This document shows, piece after piece, positions 17,149 through 25,037 of a stretch of 64,000 nt of DNA. A model generated the notes under the pieces. That model had not been told where the DNA came from and made no database searches. It saw nothing but the letters and a program-made list of their open reading frames with translations. Within the stretch, counting starts at the first letter, position 1, and each line of letters begins with the position of its first letter. Location: assembly GCA_019285715.1 (NCBI GenBank), contig CP079108.1:3859001-3923000 (forward strand), given 5' to 3'. Source of the stretch: Sphingosinicellaceae bacterium (lineage in GTDB: Bacteria; Pseudomonadota; Alphaproteobacteria; Sphingomonadales; Sphingomonadaceae). The translations under genes and the position numbers were made by a program.

Positions 17149-18051
17149 ATGCTGACCGAAACCCTCGCCCCAATCGCCGACCGCTCGCTCGGCTTCTCCG
17201 TCGCCGACCGCAACGTGCGCGGCCGCGTCGTGCGCCTCGACGCCGCGCTCAACGCGGTGCTGGCGGCGCATGATTACACGGAGCCGGTCGCGCGCCTGCT
17301 GGCGGAGGCGTTGACCCTGACGGCGCTGCTCGGCGGCACGTTGCAGGACGGCGCGGCCCAGATGACGCTGCAGGCCCAGTCGACCGGCGGCGCGGTCGAC
17401 CTGCTGGTCTGCGACTATCGCGGCGGGCAGGTCCGTGGCTACGTCCGCTTCGACCGCGACGCGGTCATCCCGGGGGGCATGAGCCTGCCCGGCCTCTTCG
17501 GCACCGGGCACCTCGCGATCACCCTCGACCCGACCGCGAGCAGCGAGCGCTACCAGGGCATCGTGCCGCTGGAGGGGGCGAACCTCAGCGAGGCGGTCAC
17601 CGGCTATTTCGAGGGTTCCGAACAGCTCCCCACCCTCGTCAGGGTCGGCATATCGGGCAGCGCGGAAACCGGCTGGATCGCCGGCGGCATCCTGGTCCAA
17701 CACCTCGCGCGGAGCGAGATCGGCGGCGAGCGGCTGTCGGTCGCCATCGACGAAGGCCGCGCCCACCCGGACTGGGAGCATGTCGTCGCGCTAACCTCGA
17801 CGGTCAGCGATGCCGAACTCACCGACCCCGACCTGACCGCAGAGACTCTGCTGTGGCGGCTGTTCCACGAGGAGCAGGTGCGCGTCGTCGAGGGGCCGGT
17901 GCCCGGCCGTGGCTGCCGCTGCTCGCCGACCCACATAGCGACCGTGCTCGGCAAGTTTCCGGAGGCGGAGCGGGTTCAGATGCGTGGCGACGACGGCAAG
18001 GTCCGTGTCGACTGCGAATTTTGCGCGCGGACGTGGGTGATCGAGGTTTAG
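17149..18051 (+). CDS. hslO: Hsp33 family redox-regulated chaperone
   Basis: A 300-residue Hsp33 chaperone, which unfolds and binds client proteins when its zinc-bound cysteines are oxidised. The N-terminal domain contains LTLTALLGGTLQDGA and VRGYVRFD. The C-terminal redox switch is a CRC pair (GRGCRCSP) and a CEFC pair (RVDCEFCART), giving the expected CxC...CxxC zinc site. It follows argD-argF on the same strand, an order common in alphaproteobacteria, but a palindromic repeat separates it from argF. Confidence 0.94.
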   Translation: MLTETLAPIADRSLGFSVADRNVRGRVVRLDAALNAVLAAHDYTEPVARLLAEALTLTALLGGTLQDGAAQMTLQAQSTGGAVDLLVCDYRGGQVRGYVRFDRDAVIPGGMSLPGLFGTGHLAITLDPTASSERYQGIVPLEGANLSEAVTGYFEGSEQLPTLVRVGISGSAETGWIAGGILVQHLARSEIGGERLSVAIDEGRAHPDWEHVVALTSTVSDAELTDPDLTAETLLWRLFHEEQVRVVEGPVPGRGCRCSPTHIATVLGKFPEAERVQMRGDDGKVRVDCEFCARTWVIEV

Positions 18052-18072
18052 GACCGGCCCCGAACGCCGGGT

Positions 18073-18088
18073 GTCATCCCGGGCTGAC
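18073..18088. repeat. Half copy of the GTCATCCC repeat
   Basis: GTCATCCCGGGCTGAC follows the hslO stop by about 20 bases. It matches the left end of the complete element at 51773, except that the right arm is absent, so it looks like a decayed copy. Confidence 0.5.
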
Positions 18089-18130
18089 AATGAGAGCAGT
18101 TGCAACGCCGTCCAAGCTGGACAGTCGCCG

Positions 18131-18165
18131 AAAATACGAGGGGCGACCCGCTGGGCCGCCCCTCG
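18131..18165 (-). terminator. Intrinsic terminator of the outer-membrane protein gene
   Basis: CGAGGGGCG (18137-18145) and CGCCCCTCG (18157-18165) form a perfect nine-base-pair stem with an 11-base loop. On the minus strand it is followed by TATTTTCG, so it fits a Rho-independent terminator eight bases after the stop of the leftward gene. Confidence 0.8.
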
Positions 18166-18172
18166 CTGCAGG

Positions 18173-18745
18173 CTAGAAGTGGAAGACCAGCGCAGCCGAC
18201 GGGCGGATGCTCTGGAGGTCATAGGTGTCGACCGCGAGACGCAGCCGGACGCCTGAGTTCTTGGCAAGGCCACCGAGCCCGATGCTCTTCGGGCCGACTT
18301 CGACGCCGAGGCCATAGACCTCGTTGCGATCGTTGCCGAAGCCGTGGCGGCCTTCGATCCAGCGGTAACCGGCGCGGACGAAGATCAGCCCGCTCTCACC
18401 AGCGCGCAGGCCGATGCGGCCCATCGCGCCGTATTCCCACTTGATGTCCTGGAAGCCGCGGGCACCCTGACCCTCGACGCCGACGACGACCGGCCCGAGC
18501 GGCACGTCGACACCGGCAAAGGCGTCGATCGCCGGGGCGTGGGCGCCGTTGCCCTGGGTGAGCGGGCCCTTGGTCACGTCCTTGTCGAAATCCTGGTAAC
18601 TGCCGCCGATGCCGAAGTACGGCGACAGGCCGAAGGCACGCGTGCCGTCGGGAGCGGTGGCGGGCGCGGTATCCTGTGCGAAGGCGACGCCGGGCGCGGC
18701 GAGCGTGGCCGCGCCGAGCGCGGCGGCGATGACGATCTTAAGCAT
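18173..18745 (-). CDS. Outer-membrane beta-barrel protein (opacity/OmpA-barrel-like)
   Basis: A 190-residue protein with a signal peptide (MLKIVIAAALGAATLAAPG, cleavage near AFA-QD). The mature part alternates hydrophobic and polar residues and is Gly/aromatic rich, e.g. YFGIGGSYQDFDKD and LIFVRAGYRWIEGRHGF. It ends in LVFHF, the aromatic C-terminal signature of outer-membrane barrels. About eight strands would fit. Specific function unknown. The upstream region holds several palindromes, and a good terminator follows. Confidence 0.85.
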   Translation of the reverse strand: MLKIVIAAALGAATLAAPGVAFAQDTAPATAPDGTRAFGLSPYFGIGGSYQDFDKDVTKGPLTQGNGAHAPAIDAFAGVDVPLGPVVVGVEGQGARGFQDIKWEYGAMGRIGLRAGESGLIFVRAGYRWIEGRHGFGNDRNEVYGLGVEVGPKSIGLGGLAKNSGVRLRLAVDTYDLQSIRPSAALVFHF

Positions 18746-18771
18746 TAAGCACCTATCTGTGACTACTGATG

Positions 18772-18904
18772 CCCGGACGCGTCCAACGCGAATGCCGGGA
18801 CGTGCAAAAACCCTGCAGACCGATAAGGCTCCGTGGTCGGCCGAACGTTTCTGATATCAGTGGCTTATGGGCCACAGTTGTTACGGGCTGACAACGCGTA
18901 ACAA
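18772..18904. promoter_or_regulatory. Palindrome-rich region upstream of the outer-membrane protein gene
   Basis: Within 180 bases without a gene there are four inverted repeats: CCCGG-CGCGT against ACGCG-CCGGG (18772-18799), the perfect palindrome CTGATATCAG (18851-18860), GTGGC-N6-GCCAC (18860-18875) and TTGTTAC-N13-GTAACAA (18878-18904). The last three are adjacent and look like operator sites. No clear -35/-10 pair could be assigned, and the proteins that bind are unknown. Confidence 0.4.
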
Positions 18905-18926
18905 TTCTGTCATGGGGCGAACTGGG

Positions 18927-20399
18927 TCAGGCCGCGACCCGCTCCCGCACGACCGGGTTCGTAAACGTCATCCGCCCGTCCGCCACTTTCCCGTAGCGGA
19001 TCGTCATCAGGTCCTTGGCGTAGTTCTGGTCGACCCGCCACGGCTTCTCGACGCCCTGCTTCGGGAATCTCCCGACGCCGCGCGCCACGTAGCCGCTGCT
19101 GAAATCGAGGAACGGCGCGGGGTCCATCGCGGCGTCGCCGCGGAGCGGGGTGCACTGGCGCATGCCCTTGGCGTCCATCGCGTTGAGCAGGCGGCAAGCG
19201 TACTCGCTGGTGAGGTCGGCCTTCAGTGTCCACGAGGCGTTGGTGTAGCCGAACACCGACACCAGGTTCGGCACGTCGGAGAACATCATGCCCTTGTAGC
19301 TGAGCGCCTCATTGAGCGCGACCGGCGCTCCGTCGACGCTGAAGTGCACCCCGCCCGCCAGCTGCATGTCGAGACCGGTCGCAGTGACGACGATGTCGGC
19401 GGGCAGTTCCTTGCCCGAGGCGAGGCGAATGCCGGTGGGCGTGAACGTCTCGATGGTGTCGGTGACGACGTCGGCGCGCCCGGCCTTGATCGCGTCGAAC
19501 AGGTCGGCGTCGGGCACCAGGCAAAGGCGCTGGTCCCACGGGTTGTAGCGCGGCGTGAAGTGGGTATCGACATCGTAGTCGGGGCCGAGATGCTGGCGCA
19601 CCATGCCGACCAGCCGCGCCTTGACCTTCTCCGGCTTCTTGCGCGCCATGTTGAAGAAAAACATCCCGAGGCTGACGTTCTTGAAGCGCACTAGGCTGTA
19701 GGCGAGCTTGGCCGGCAGGTGGCCCCGCAGCCAGTCCGCGATCGGGTCTGCCGCGGGGCGCGACACCACGTAGGTCGGCGAGCGCTGGAGCATCGTCGTG
19801 CTGGCCGCGGTGCGTGCGATCTCCGGGATCAGCGTCACCGCAGTCGCGCCGCTGCCGATGACGACGACGCGCTTGCCGGCGTAGTCGAGGTCTTCGGGCC
19901 AGAATTGGGGGTGGATGACCTGCCCCGCGAAACCGGCGGTGCCGGGCCATTCGGGCGTGTAGCCGGCGGCATAATTGTAGTAGCCGCTGCAGAGCATGAC
20001 GAAGTTGGCGGTGATCTCGCGGGTCTCGCCGCCCTGCTCGGCGACGATCGTCCAGCGCGCGTCCGCGGTCGACCAGGCGGCGGACTTGACGTGGTGGTCA
20101 AAGCGGATGTGCGGCTCGATGCCAGCCTCGCTGGCAGTGTCGCGGACGTAGCTGAGGATCGACGGGCCGTCGGCGATCGCCTTGGCCTCGCGCCACGGCC
20201 GGAAGCTGTAGCCGAGCGTGTACATGTCCGAGTCCGACCGGATGCCGGGGTAGCGGAACAGGTCCCAGGTACCGCCGATGCTGCCGCGGCCTTCGAGGAT
20301 GACGTACGATTTCGACGGGCAACGCTGCTGGAGATGATAGGCCGCGCCGATGCCCGACAGCCCCGCGCCGACGATCAGGACGTCGAAATGCTCGGTCAT
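18927..20399 (-). CDS. Flavin-containing monooxygenase, Baeyer-Villiger type
   Basis: A 490-residue FAD- and NADPH-dependent monooxygenase. The FAD motif GAGLSG is at residues 11-16, the Baeyer-Villiger fingerprint FxGxxxHxxxWP appears as FAGQVIHPQFWP at 157-168, and a second Rossmann motif GSGATA is at 182-187. It should insert oxygen next to a carbonyl or hydroxylate a lipophilic substrate, which cannot be named. A perfect 14-base palindrome lies 12 bases upstream of the ATG. It follows the symporter gene by 73 bases on the same strand. Confidence 0.9.
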   Translation of the reverse strand: MTEHFDVLIVGAGLSGIGAAYHLQQRCPSKSYVILEGRGSIGGTWDLFRYPGIRSDSDMYTLGYSFRPWREAKAIADGPSILSYVRDTASEAGIEPHIRFDHHVKSAAWSTADARWTIVAEQGGETREITANFVMLCSGYYNYAAGYTPEWPGTAGFAGQVIHPQFWPEDLDYAGKRVVVIGSGATAVTLIPEIARTAASTTMLQRSPTYVVSRPAADPIADWLRGHLPAKLAYSLVRFKNVSLGMFFFNMARKKPEKVKARLVGMVRQHLGPDYDVDTHFTPRYNPWDQRLCLVPDADLFDAIKAGRADVVTDTIETFTPTGIRLASGKELPADIVVTATGLDMQLAGGVHFSVDGAPVALNEALSYKGMMFSDVPNLVSVFGYTNASWTLKADLTSEYACRLLNAMDAKGMRQCTPLRGDAAMDPAPFLDFSSGYVARGVGRFPKQGVEKPWRVDQNYAKDLMTIRYGKVADGRMTFTNPVVRERVAA

Positions 20400-20410
20400 G
20401 GTGGTCGCCT

Positions 20411-20424
20411 TGACGTTAACGTCA
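20411..20424. promoter_or_regulatory. Perfect palindromic operator upstream of the monooxygenase gene
   Basis: TGACGTTAACGTCA is a perfect 14-base palindrome ending 12 bases before the monooxygenase ATG. On that strand a possible promoter, TTCACG-N17-TATCCT, lies just upstream, so a bound protein would block elongation or initiation. The ACGT-N2-ACGT core resembles operators of MerR-family regulators of acyl-CoA and leucine catabolism; TetR-family binding is also possible. Confidence 0.5.
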
Positions 20425-20472
20425 GGCAGGATAGCGCGGATGACGTCCCGCGTGAAGCGCTGCGGAGCGCTC

Positions 20473-21741
20473 CTACGCAGAGGCGCCGTGAGCCGGCGCG
20501 GCGGCTTGGTGCGCGGGATGCTTGTCCCCTTCCCACTTCGCCACCACCGCAGTCGCCACCGCGTTGCCGATCACGTTCGTCGCCGACCGCCCCATGTCGA
20601 GGAAGTGGTCGATGGCGAGGATCAGCAGCACGCCCGCCTCCGGAATCTGGAAGAATGGCAGCGTCGCGGTGATTACCACCAGCGACGCGCGCGGCACCCC
20701 GGCGATGCCTTTCGACGTCACCATGAGCAACAGCAGCATACCGATCTGCGAGCTCAGCGGCAGGTGGATACCATAGGCCTGCGCGATGAACAGCGCGGCG
20801 AAGCTGCAGTACATCATCGAGCCGTCGAGGTTGAACGAATAGCCGAGCGGCAACACGAACGACGCGATCCGTGGCGGGATGCCGAAGCGCTCGAGCGCCT
20901 GCAGCAGCTTGGGGTAGCTCGCTTCCGACGAGGCCGTCGCGAAGGTGATCAGGAACGGTTCGCGGACCGCGCGGATCAGGCGCAGCACGGGCCCGTAGCC
21001 GATGACCGCGCCGCCGGCCGCGATCAGCAGCACCCACAGAATGACCAGTGCCAGGTAGAACCCGCCCATGAAGCGCGCGAAGGTGACGATGATGCCGAGG
21101 CCCTCGGTGGCGATCGAAGCGGCGACCGCGGCGAACACTGCAAACGGCGCGACGTTCATCACGTAGCCGGTGATCTTCAGCATCAGGTGGACCAAAGCGT
21201 CGAGGGCGCGAGTGATCGGGTGCCCGGCCTCGCCGATCGCGATCAGGCCGATGCCGGCGAACATCGAGAACACGACGATCTGCAGCACCTCGTTTTTCGA
21301 CATCGCCTCGAAGATCGAGCTCGGCACGATATGCCCGACGAAGTCCTTGAGGTTGAAGGCGGTCTTGACCACGCCGGTGACCGCATCGACCGGCGGCAGC
21401 GGCAGCCCGACACCGACGCCCGGCTGGAGCAAATTGACCATCACCAGGCCGAGGCTGAGCGACACCAGGCTGGCGACGATGAACCACGCCAGCGTCCGCC
21501 CGAACATCCGGCCGATCGCAGCGCCCGCCCCCATGTGCGCGATGCCGGTGGTCAGCGTCGCCAGCACCAGCGGCGCGATGATCATCTTGATCAGGCGCAG
21601 GAACACGTCGGTGACGATGCCGAGGTAGCCGGCGATCGATTTCGCCTGCTCCGGGCTCGCGGCGAAACGGTTGACGGCCCAGCCGGTCGCGATGCCGACG
21701 ACGAGCGCGATCAGGATGTAGCGCGTGAGGCGGTTGTTCAT
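20473..21741 (-). CDS. Dicarboxylate/amino acid:cation symporter (SDF family)
   Basis: A 422-residue inner-membrane symporter of the DctA/GltP family, which takes up dicarboxylates or acidic amino acids with protons or sodium. Family motifs are ASSEASYPKLLQ (the serine-rich hairpin), LGYSFNLDGSMMY and DHFLDMGRSATNVIGN. About eight membrane segments and two re-entrant loops are expected. The sequence is closest by eye to DctA. It ends 73 bases before the monooxygenase gene. Confidence 0.93.
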   Translation of the reverse strand: MNNRLTRYILIALVVGIATGWAVNRFAASPEQAKSIAGYLGIVTDVFLRLIKMIIAPLVLATLTTGIAHMGAGAAIGRMFGRTLAWFIVASLVSLSLGLVMVNLLQPGVGVGLPLPPVDAVTGVVKTAFNLKDFVGHIVPSSIFEAMSKNEVLQIVVFSMFAGIGLIAIGEAGHPITRALDALVHLMLKITGYVMNVAPFAVFAAVAASIATEGLGIIVTFARFMGGFYLALVILWVLLIAAGGAVIGYGPVLRLIRAVREPFLITFATASSEASYPKLLQALERFGIPPRIASFVLPLGYSFNLDGSMMYCSFAALFIAQAYGIHLPLSSQIGMLLLLMVTSKGIAGVPRASLVVITATLPFFQIPEAGVLLILAIDHFLDMGRSATNVIGNAVATAVVAKWEGDKHPAHQAAAPAHGASA

Positions 21742-21787
21742 CGGCTGCCAAGTGGCGGGAGGCCGCCGCGGCGGTCAACGATAATCG

Positions 21788-23317
21788 TCAGCTCTCCTCG
21801 ATACGCCGGTCGTCCTCCGGCAGCAGGGCCAGCTGGCGCCAGTCGATCTCCTCCTGGAGCAGATAATAGCTGTCGTCGCTGAGCTCGTGGGTCTCGCGCA
21901 TCCATTCGAGCTTGGCGCGCTCGGCGGCGACCGCGGTCAGCCCCATCTTGCGGTAGCGGTGCCAGGCTTTCACCGCCGCAGGGTCCGCCTCGAGCGCGTA
22001 GCGGGACCTGAGCACGTCGGGCTCGGCCCCGGCCTGGCCCTCAAGCATTCCCAGACCGGCCGAGGCCAGCTTGATGCGCGCCTTGGTGAGCAGCCGGTCG
22101 CCGTCCTCCAGTTCGTCGAGCTTGAGCCAGCGGATCAACGGCGCCAGCGTCATGCCCTGGATCACCAGCGTCGCCAGGACGACCGCAAACGCAGTCAGCA
22201 CGACGATGTCGCGCTGCGGAAAATCGGCGGGCAAGGCGAACGCCGTCGCCATCGAAAGCAGCCCGCGCATCCCGCACCAGCTGACAAACAGCCCTTGCGA
22301 CGTGGTCGGCGGCTCGAGGTCGCCGCGCATCAGGCGCGAATAGACCGCAAGCCGGTTCCACCCCATTACCACGACGAAGCGCACGACGATCACCGCAGCG
22401 ATGGTCATCCCGGCGATACCAAGCGCATCCTGGAAGCGCGCCGGCTCCATGCGGCCGACGATGGTCCGGGCCTGCATCCCCATCAGCAGGAAGGCAAAGA
22501 CGTTGAGCAGGAACACCACCGTCGCCCACACCGCGAAGCTGTGGACGCGCATTCGGGGCGAGCTTTGAACCGTGCGGTCGCGGGCGATCGTCATCGCGAA
22601 CGCCACGACCGCCAGGACTGCCGACAGGTGCAGTCGGTCGGCGATGATCCAGATCAGGAAGACGTTGACGAACTGGAGCAGGTTGCCGCCGAGCGTCCCC
22701 GCGACGAAGCGGTTGAGCCACTTGGCGACATAGGCGAGCGCGATGCCGAGCAGGATGCCGCCGGGCGCCGCAAGGCCGATCTGCAGGGCGACACCGCCGG
22801 TGAAGCTACCCTGCGCCTGCACCGCCAGCGCACCCGCGAACAGCAGCAGTGCGGTCGCGTCGTTGAACAGGCTCTCGCCCTTCAGGACCGTCACCGTCCG
22901 GTGCGGAACCGATACACTGCCGAGCACCGCGGTCGCAGCAGCTGCGTCGGGCGGCGCGACGATCGCCCCGAGCACGACTGCCGCAGCGAGTGGCAACCCG
23001 GCGAAGGCCCAGCCGATCCACGCGACCACTGCCGCCGTCGCCAGCACCGACACCACCGCGAGTACGAACAGCGGGCGCCACAGCTTCCACGCGGTCCCGA
23101 CCGGCAGGTCGTAGGCGGCATCAAGCAGCACCGGCGCGATGAACAGCGGCAGCGCGGTGTGCGGGTCGATCAGGATCGTCGGCGCACCGGGCACGAACGC
23201 GACCCCGACACCGGCGAGCGCCAGCATCGCGGGATACGGCAGCCCCAGCCGCCGCGACACCTGCAGCAGCAGGATCGCCGCAAGCATCAGCGCCAGCAGG
23301 CTTTCGAAAAAACTCAT
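21788..23317 (-). CDS. Na+/H+ antiporter, CPA1 family
   Basis: A 509-residue monovalent cation/proton antiporter. The first two-thirds is hydrophobic with about twelve segments, including GAIVAPPDAAAATAVLGSV and LKGESLFNDATALLLFA, where the paired acidic residues of the ion site lie. The hydrophilic C-terminal tail of about 130 residues is charged and probably regulatory. It acts in the inner membrane for pH and sodium homeostasis. It is on the same strand as, and 46 bases upstream of, the symporter gene. Confidence 0.93.
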   Translation of the reverse strand: MSFFESLLALMLAAILLLQVSRRLGLPYPAMLALAGVGVAFVPGAPTILIDPHTALPLFIAPVLLDAAYDLPVGTAWKLWRPLFVLAVVSVLATAAVVAWIGWAFAGLPLAAAVVLGAIVAPPDAAAATAVLGSVSVPHRTVTVLKGESLFNDATALLLFAGALAVQAQGSFTGGVALQIGLAAPGGILLGIALAYVAKWLNRFVAGTLGGNLLQFVNVFLIWIIADRLHLSAVLAVVAFAMTIARDRTVQSSPRMRVHSFAVWATVVFLLNVFAFLLMGMQARTIVGRMEPARFQDALGIAGMTIAAVIVVRFVVVMGWNRLAVYSRLMRGDLEPPTTSQGLFVSWCGMRGLLSMATAFALPADFPQRDIVVLTAFAVVLATLVIQGMTLAPLIRWLKLDELEDGDRLLTKARIKLASAGLGMLEGQAGAEPDVLRSRYALEADPAAVKAWHRYRKMGLTAVAAERAKLEWMRETHELSDDSYYLLQEEIDWRQLALLPEDDRRIEES

Positions 23318-23372
23318 CCGTGCAGTCTAACGCGCGGCGGACCCACCAAGGCAATCGCCACGTGGCGCAAAC

Positions 23373-24530
23373 CTAGGCGATCAGTGCGTCGACCGTGTCG
23401 TGGAAGCGCTTGATGCCCTGCTCCAGCCCGCCGAGCAGGACGTGGTCTACCGCCCCCGACGACAGCCCGCGCTGGCCGAGCGTTGCGGCGCGGAAGTCCT
23501 CGGCCGCGAACACCCCGCCGTCGAGCAACGCCCAGCTGCGGGCCCAGTGTGCCTCCGCCTTGTCGGTCGCGGGCGCCTCCGGAATCAGCATGAAGTCCTC
23601 GACCAGCGTCCGGTCGACCGCCTGCGGCATCAGCGTCATGATGTTGATATAGTCCGGCGACGCGACGACGATGGTGCCGGGGACCAGCTGGTAGGCGAAG
23701 GTCACGGTCTTCCGGAGCGCGCCCCAGTCCGACCAGTCGATGCCCTCGAGCTTCTCCGCGCGGCCTACCGCGGAGCGCGCGTGCGGCCCGATGGTGTCGC
23801 CGGTGGTGACGCCGTCCTGGAAGAACTTGCCGATGGTGTCGGCGTGCAGTCGTGTGACGTGATAGCTCTCGAGGAAAGCGTCCATGATCAGCTTCCAGTT
23901 TGAAGCGACGTCATGGGTCTTGCGCGCGTAGAGGAACTGGTCGCCGAAGCCGAGCGCGTCGAAGTCCGCCGCCAGCGGCCCGGTCGCGAGGTCGAAGTCG
24001 TAGTTTCGGTCCGCCCTCAGGCCGACCCAGATGAGTCCGCCGGCCTCGCGCGACGGCAGCTCGACGAGGCCACGCGTCGTCTTGTCGAGACCGGGGAAAG
24101 TCTCCGGGCGGGGTAGCCCCGAGAGGCTGCCGTCGAGCTTGTAGGTCCACGCATGATAGGGGCAGACGAGGCGCGGCGTTTCGGTCGGCTCGCTCGCCTC
24201 GACCAGCCGTGTGCCGCGGTGGCGACAGACGTTGAGGAACGCGCGGACCCGCCGGTCCTTGTCGCGGGTCAGCAGGATCGGCACGCCGAAGCCGTCATGG
24301 GTTACGCTCATGCCTGGACGGGGCAGCAGCGCCGATGGTGCGACCGGCACCGGCAGGGCCTCGAACAAGCGCTCGCGCTCGGCGGTGAAGCGAGCGGGGT
24401 CGGTGTAAGCGGTGGCCGCGACCCTCGACGTGACCTCGGTCCCGCGCCCGGCCAGCGCCACCGCCGGCATCGCCTCGGCGAGCGCGAGTTGGCCCGGCGT
24501 CGGGCGGCGGAAGGGCGTGACCGCGTTCAT
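23373..24530 (-). CDS. Rieske [2Fe-2S] aromatic ring-hydroxylating oxygenase, alpha subunit
   Basis: A 385-residue oxygenase large subunit. The Rieske cluster ligands are CRHRG (Cys102, His104) and CPYHAW (Cys123, His126), and the mononuclear iron triad includes the His pair in ESYHVTRLH. No small subunit, ferredoxin or reductase gene is adjacent. The ATG at 24530 gives [12 protein letters not shown], with GGGAG about 14 bases away; an in-frame ATG at 24587 with AAAAGG before it is a real alternative and would overlap the promoter proposed for the candidate RNA. The substrate is unknown. Confidence 0.9.
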   Translation of the reverse strand: MNAVTPFRRPTPGQLALAEAMPAVALAGRGTEVTSRVAATAYTDPARFTAERERLFEALPVPVAPSALLPRPGMSVTHDGFGVPILLTRDKDRRVRAFLNVCRHRGTRLVEASEPTETPRLVCPYHAWTYKLDGSLSGLPRPETFPGLDKTTRGLVELPSREAGGLIWVGLRADRNYDFDLATGPLAADFDALGFGDQFLYARKTHDVASNWKLIMDAFLESYHVTRLHADTIGKFFQDGVTTGDTIGPHARSAVGRAEKLEGIDWSDWGALRKTVTFAYQLVPGTIVVASPDYINIMTLMPQAVDRTLVEDFMLIPEAPATDKAEAHWARSWALLDGGVFAAEDFRAATLGQRGLSSGAVDHVLLGGLEQGIKRFHDTVDALIA

Positions 24531-24580
24531 GGCAGGCACGATACTCCCGATTGACGGGCCCGTGAACTGCGACAATCCGA

Positions 24581-24609
24581 TTGACATAACGAACCTTTTG
24601 GGTTAATCT
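24581..24609 (+). promoter_or_regulatory. Near-consensus sigma-70 promoter facing a gene-free region
   Basis: TTGACA (24581-24586) and TAATCT (24604-24609) are separated by exactly 17 bases. The -35 box is perfect and the -10 matches TATAAT at four of six positions. Transcription would start near 24616. No open reading frame with coding character follows for 400 bases, so the product is probably an untranslated RNA, or a long leader for the permease gene at 25038. Confidence 0.65.
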
Positions 24610-24615
24610 TGATCC

Positions 24616-24850
24616 TGGGTCTCGTATCCTTTGGTGAGGGCCCACCGGCGAACAGGGAGCGCTACCCTGAACTCCGGTTTCGAGTTCGATGCACGGGCAC
24701 CGGGAAGCCGCCGACGACAGGACGCCACGCTGCCGACCGAGGCCTGCGAAGCCCGGGTTGAGCAGCACCGCCGCTCGCCACCTTTACCGTCCTGTCGACG
24801 CCCGCCCCTGCATCGATCGCTCTCGCATTCAGCCTTGAGGCCCCACCCAG
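24616..24850 (+). ncRNA. Candidate structured non-coding RNA
   Basis: About 235 bases after a strong promoter fold on paper into one long irregular hairpin. Pairings, from outside in, are GGTG-A-GGGCC (24633-24642) with GGCCCCACC (24839-24847), CTGAA (24667-24671) with TTCAG (24828-24832), CGAG (24681-24684) with CTCG (24822-24825), TCGATGCA (24686-24693) with TGCATCGA (24809-24816), GGGC (24695-24698) with GCCC (24804-24807), and CGACAGGACG (24715-24724) with CGTCCTGTCG (24788-24797). The arms nest without crossing. The rod-with-bulges shape recalls 6S RNA, but no signature of 6S, tmRNA, RNase P or SRP RNA was recognised. Confidence 0.5.
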
Positions 24851-24897
24851 TTAGCGCCGGGCGGGAGATAGCCGGAGGATGGACGAGCCTAACAAGC

Positions 24898-24928
24898 GCC
24901 CCCACGGTGTTGGAGCACCGGCGGGGGC
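24898..24928 (+). terminator. Hairpin that could end the candidate RNA
   Basis: GCCCCC (24898-24903) pairs with GGGGGC (24923-24928), and GGTG (24906-24909) pairs with CACC (24916-24919) inside it. A pyrimidine-rich but not T-rich stretch follows. It is placed to end transcripts from the promoter at 24581. The remaining bases up to 25037 are GC-rich with a short GGGGAGGGGGGAG tract, and nothing else was recognised there. Confidence 0.4.
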
Positions 24929-25037
24929 CTTCGCGCGCCTGCTCCTCGCCTTCTTCAGGGGAGGGGGGAGAAGTGGCGGGGGCATCGCCGCAATGCCCCA
25001 CACTGGCGCGCCCGCGCGCCGGTGCTAGGGTCGCGTC

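Noticed and set aside
24616-24930. tmRNA, RNase P RNA or SRP RNA gene
   Set aside because: Their signature sequences (tag codons, GAGGAAAGTCC, GGAAGG loops) are absent from both strands of the region.
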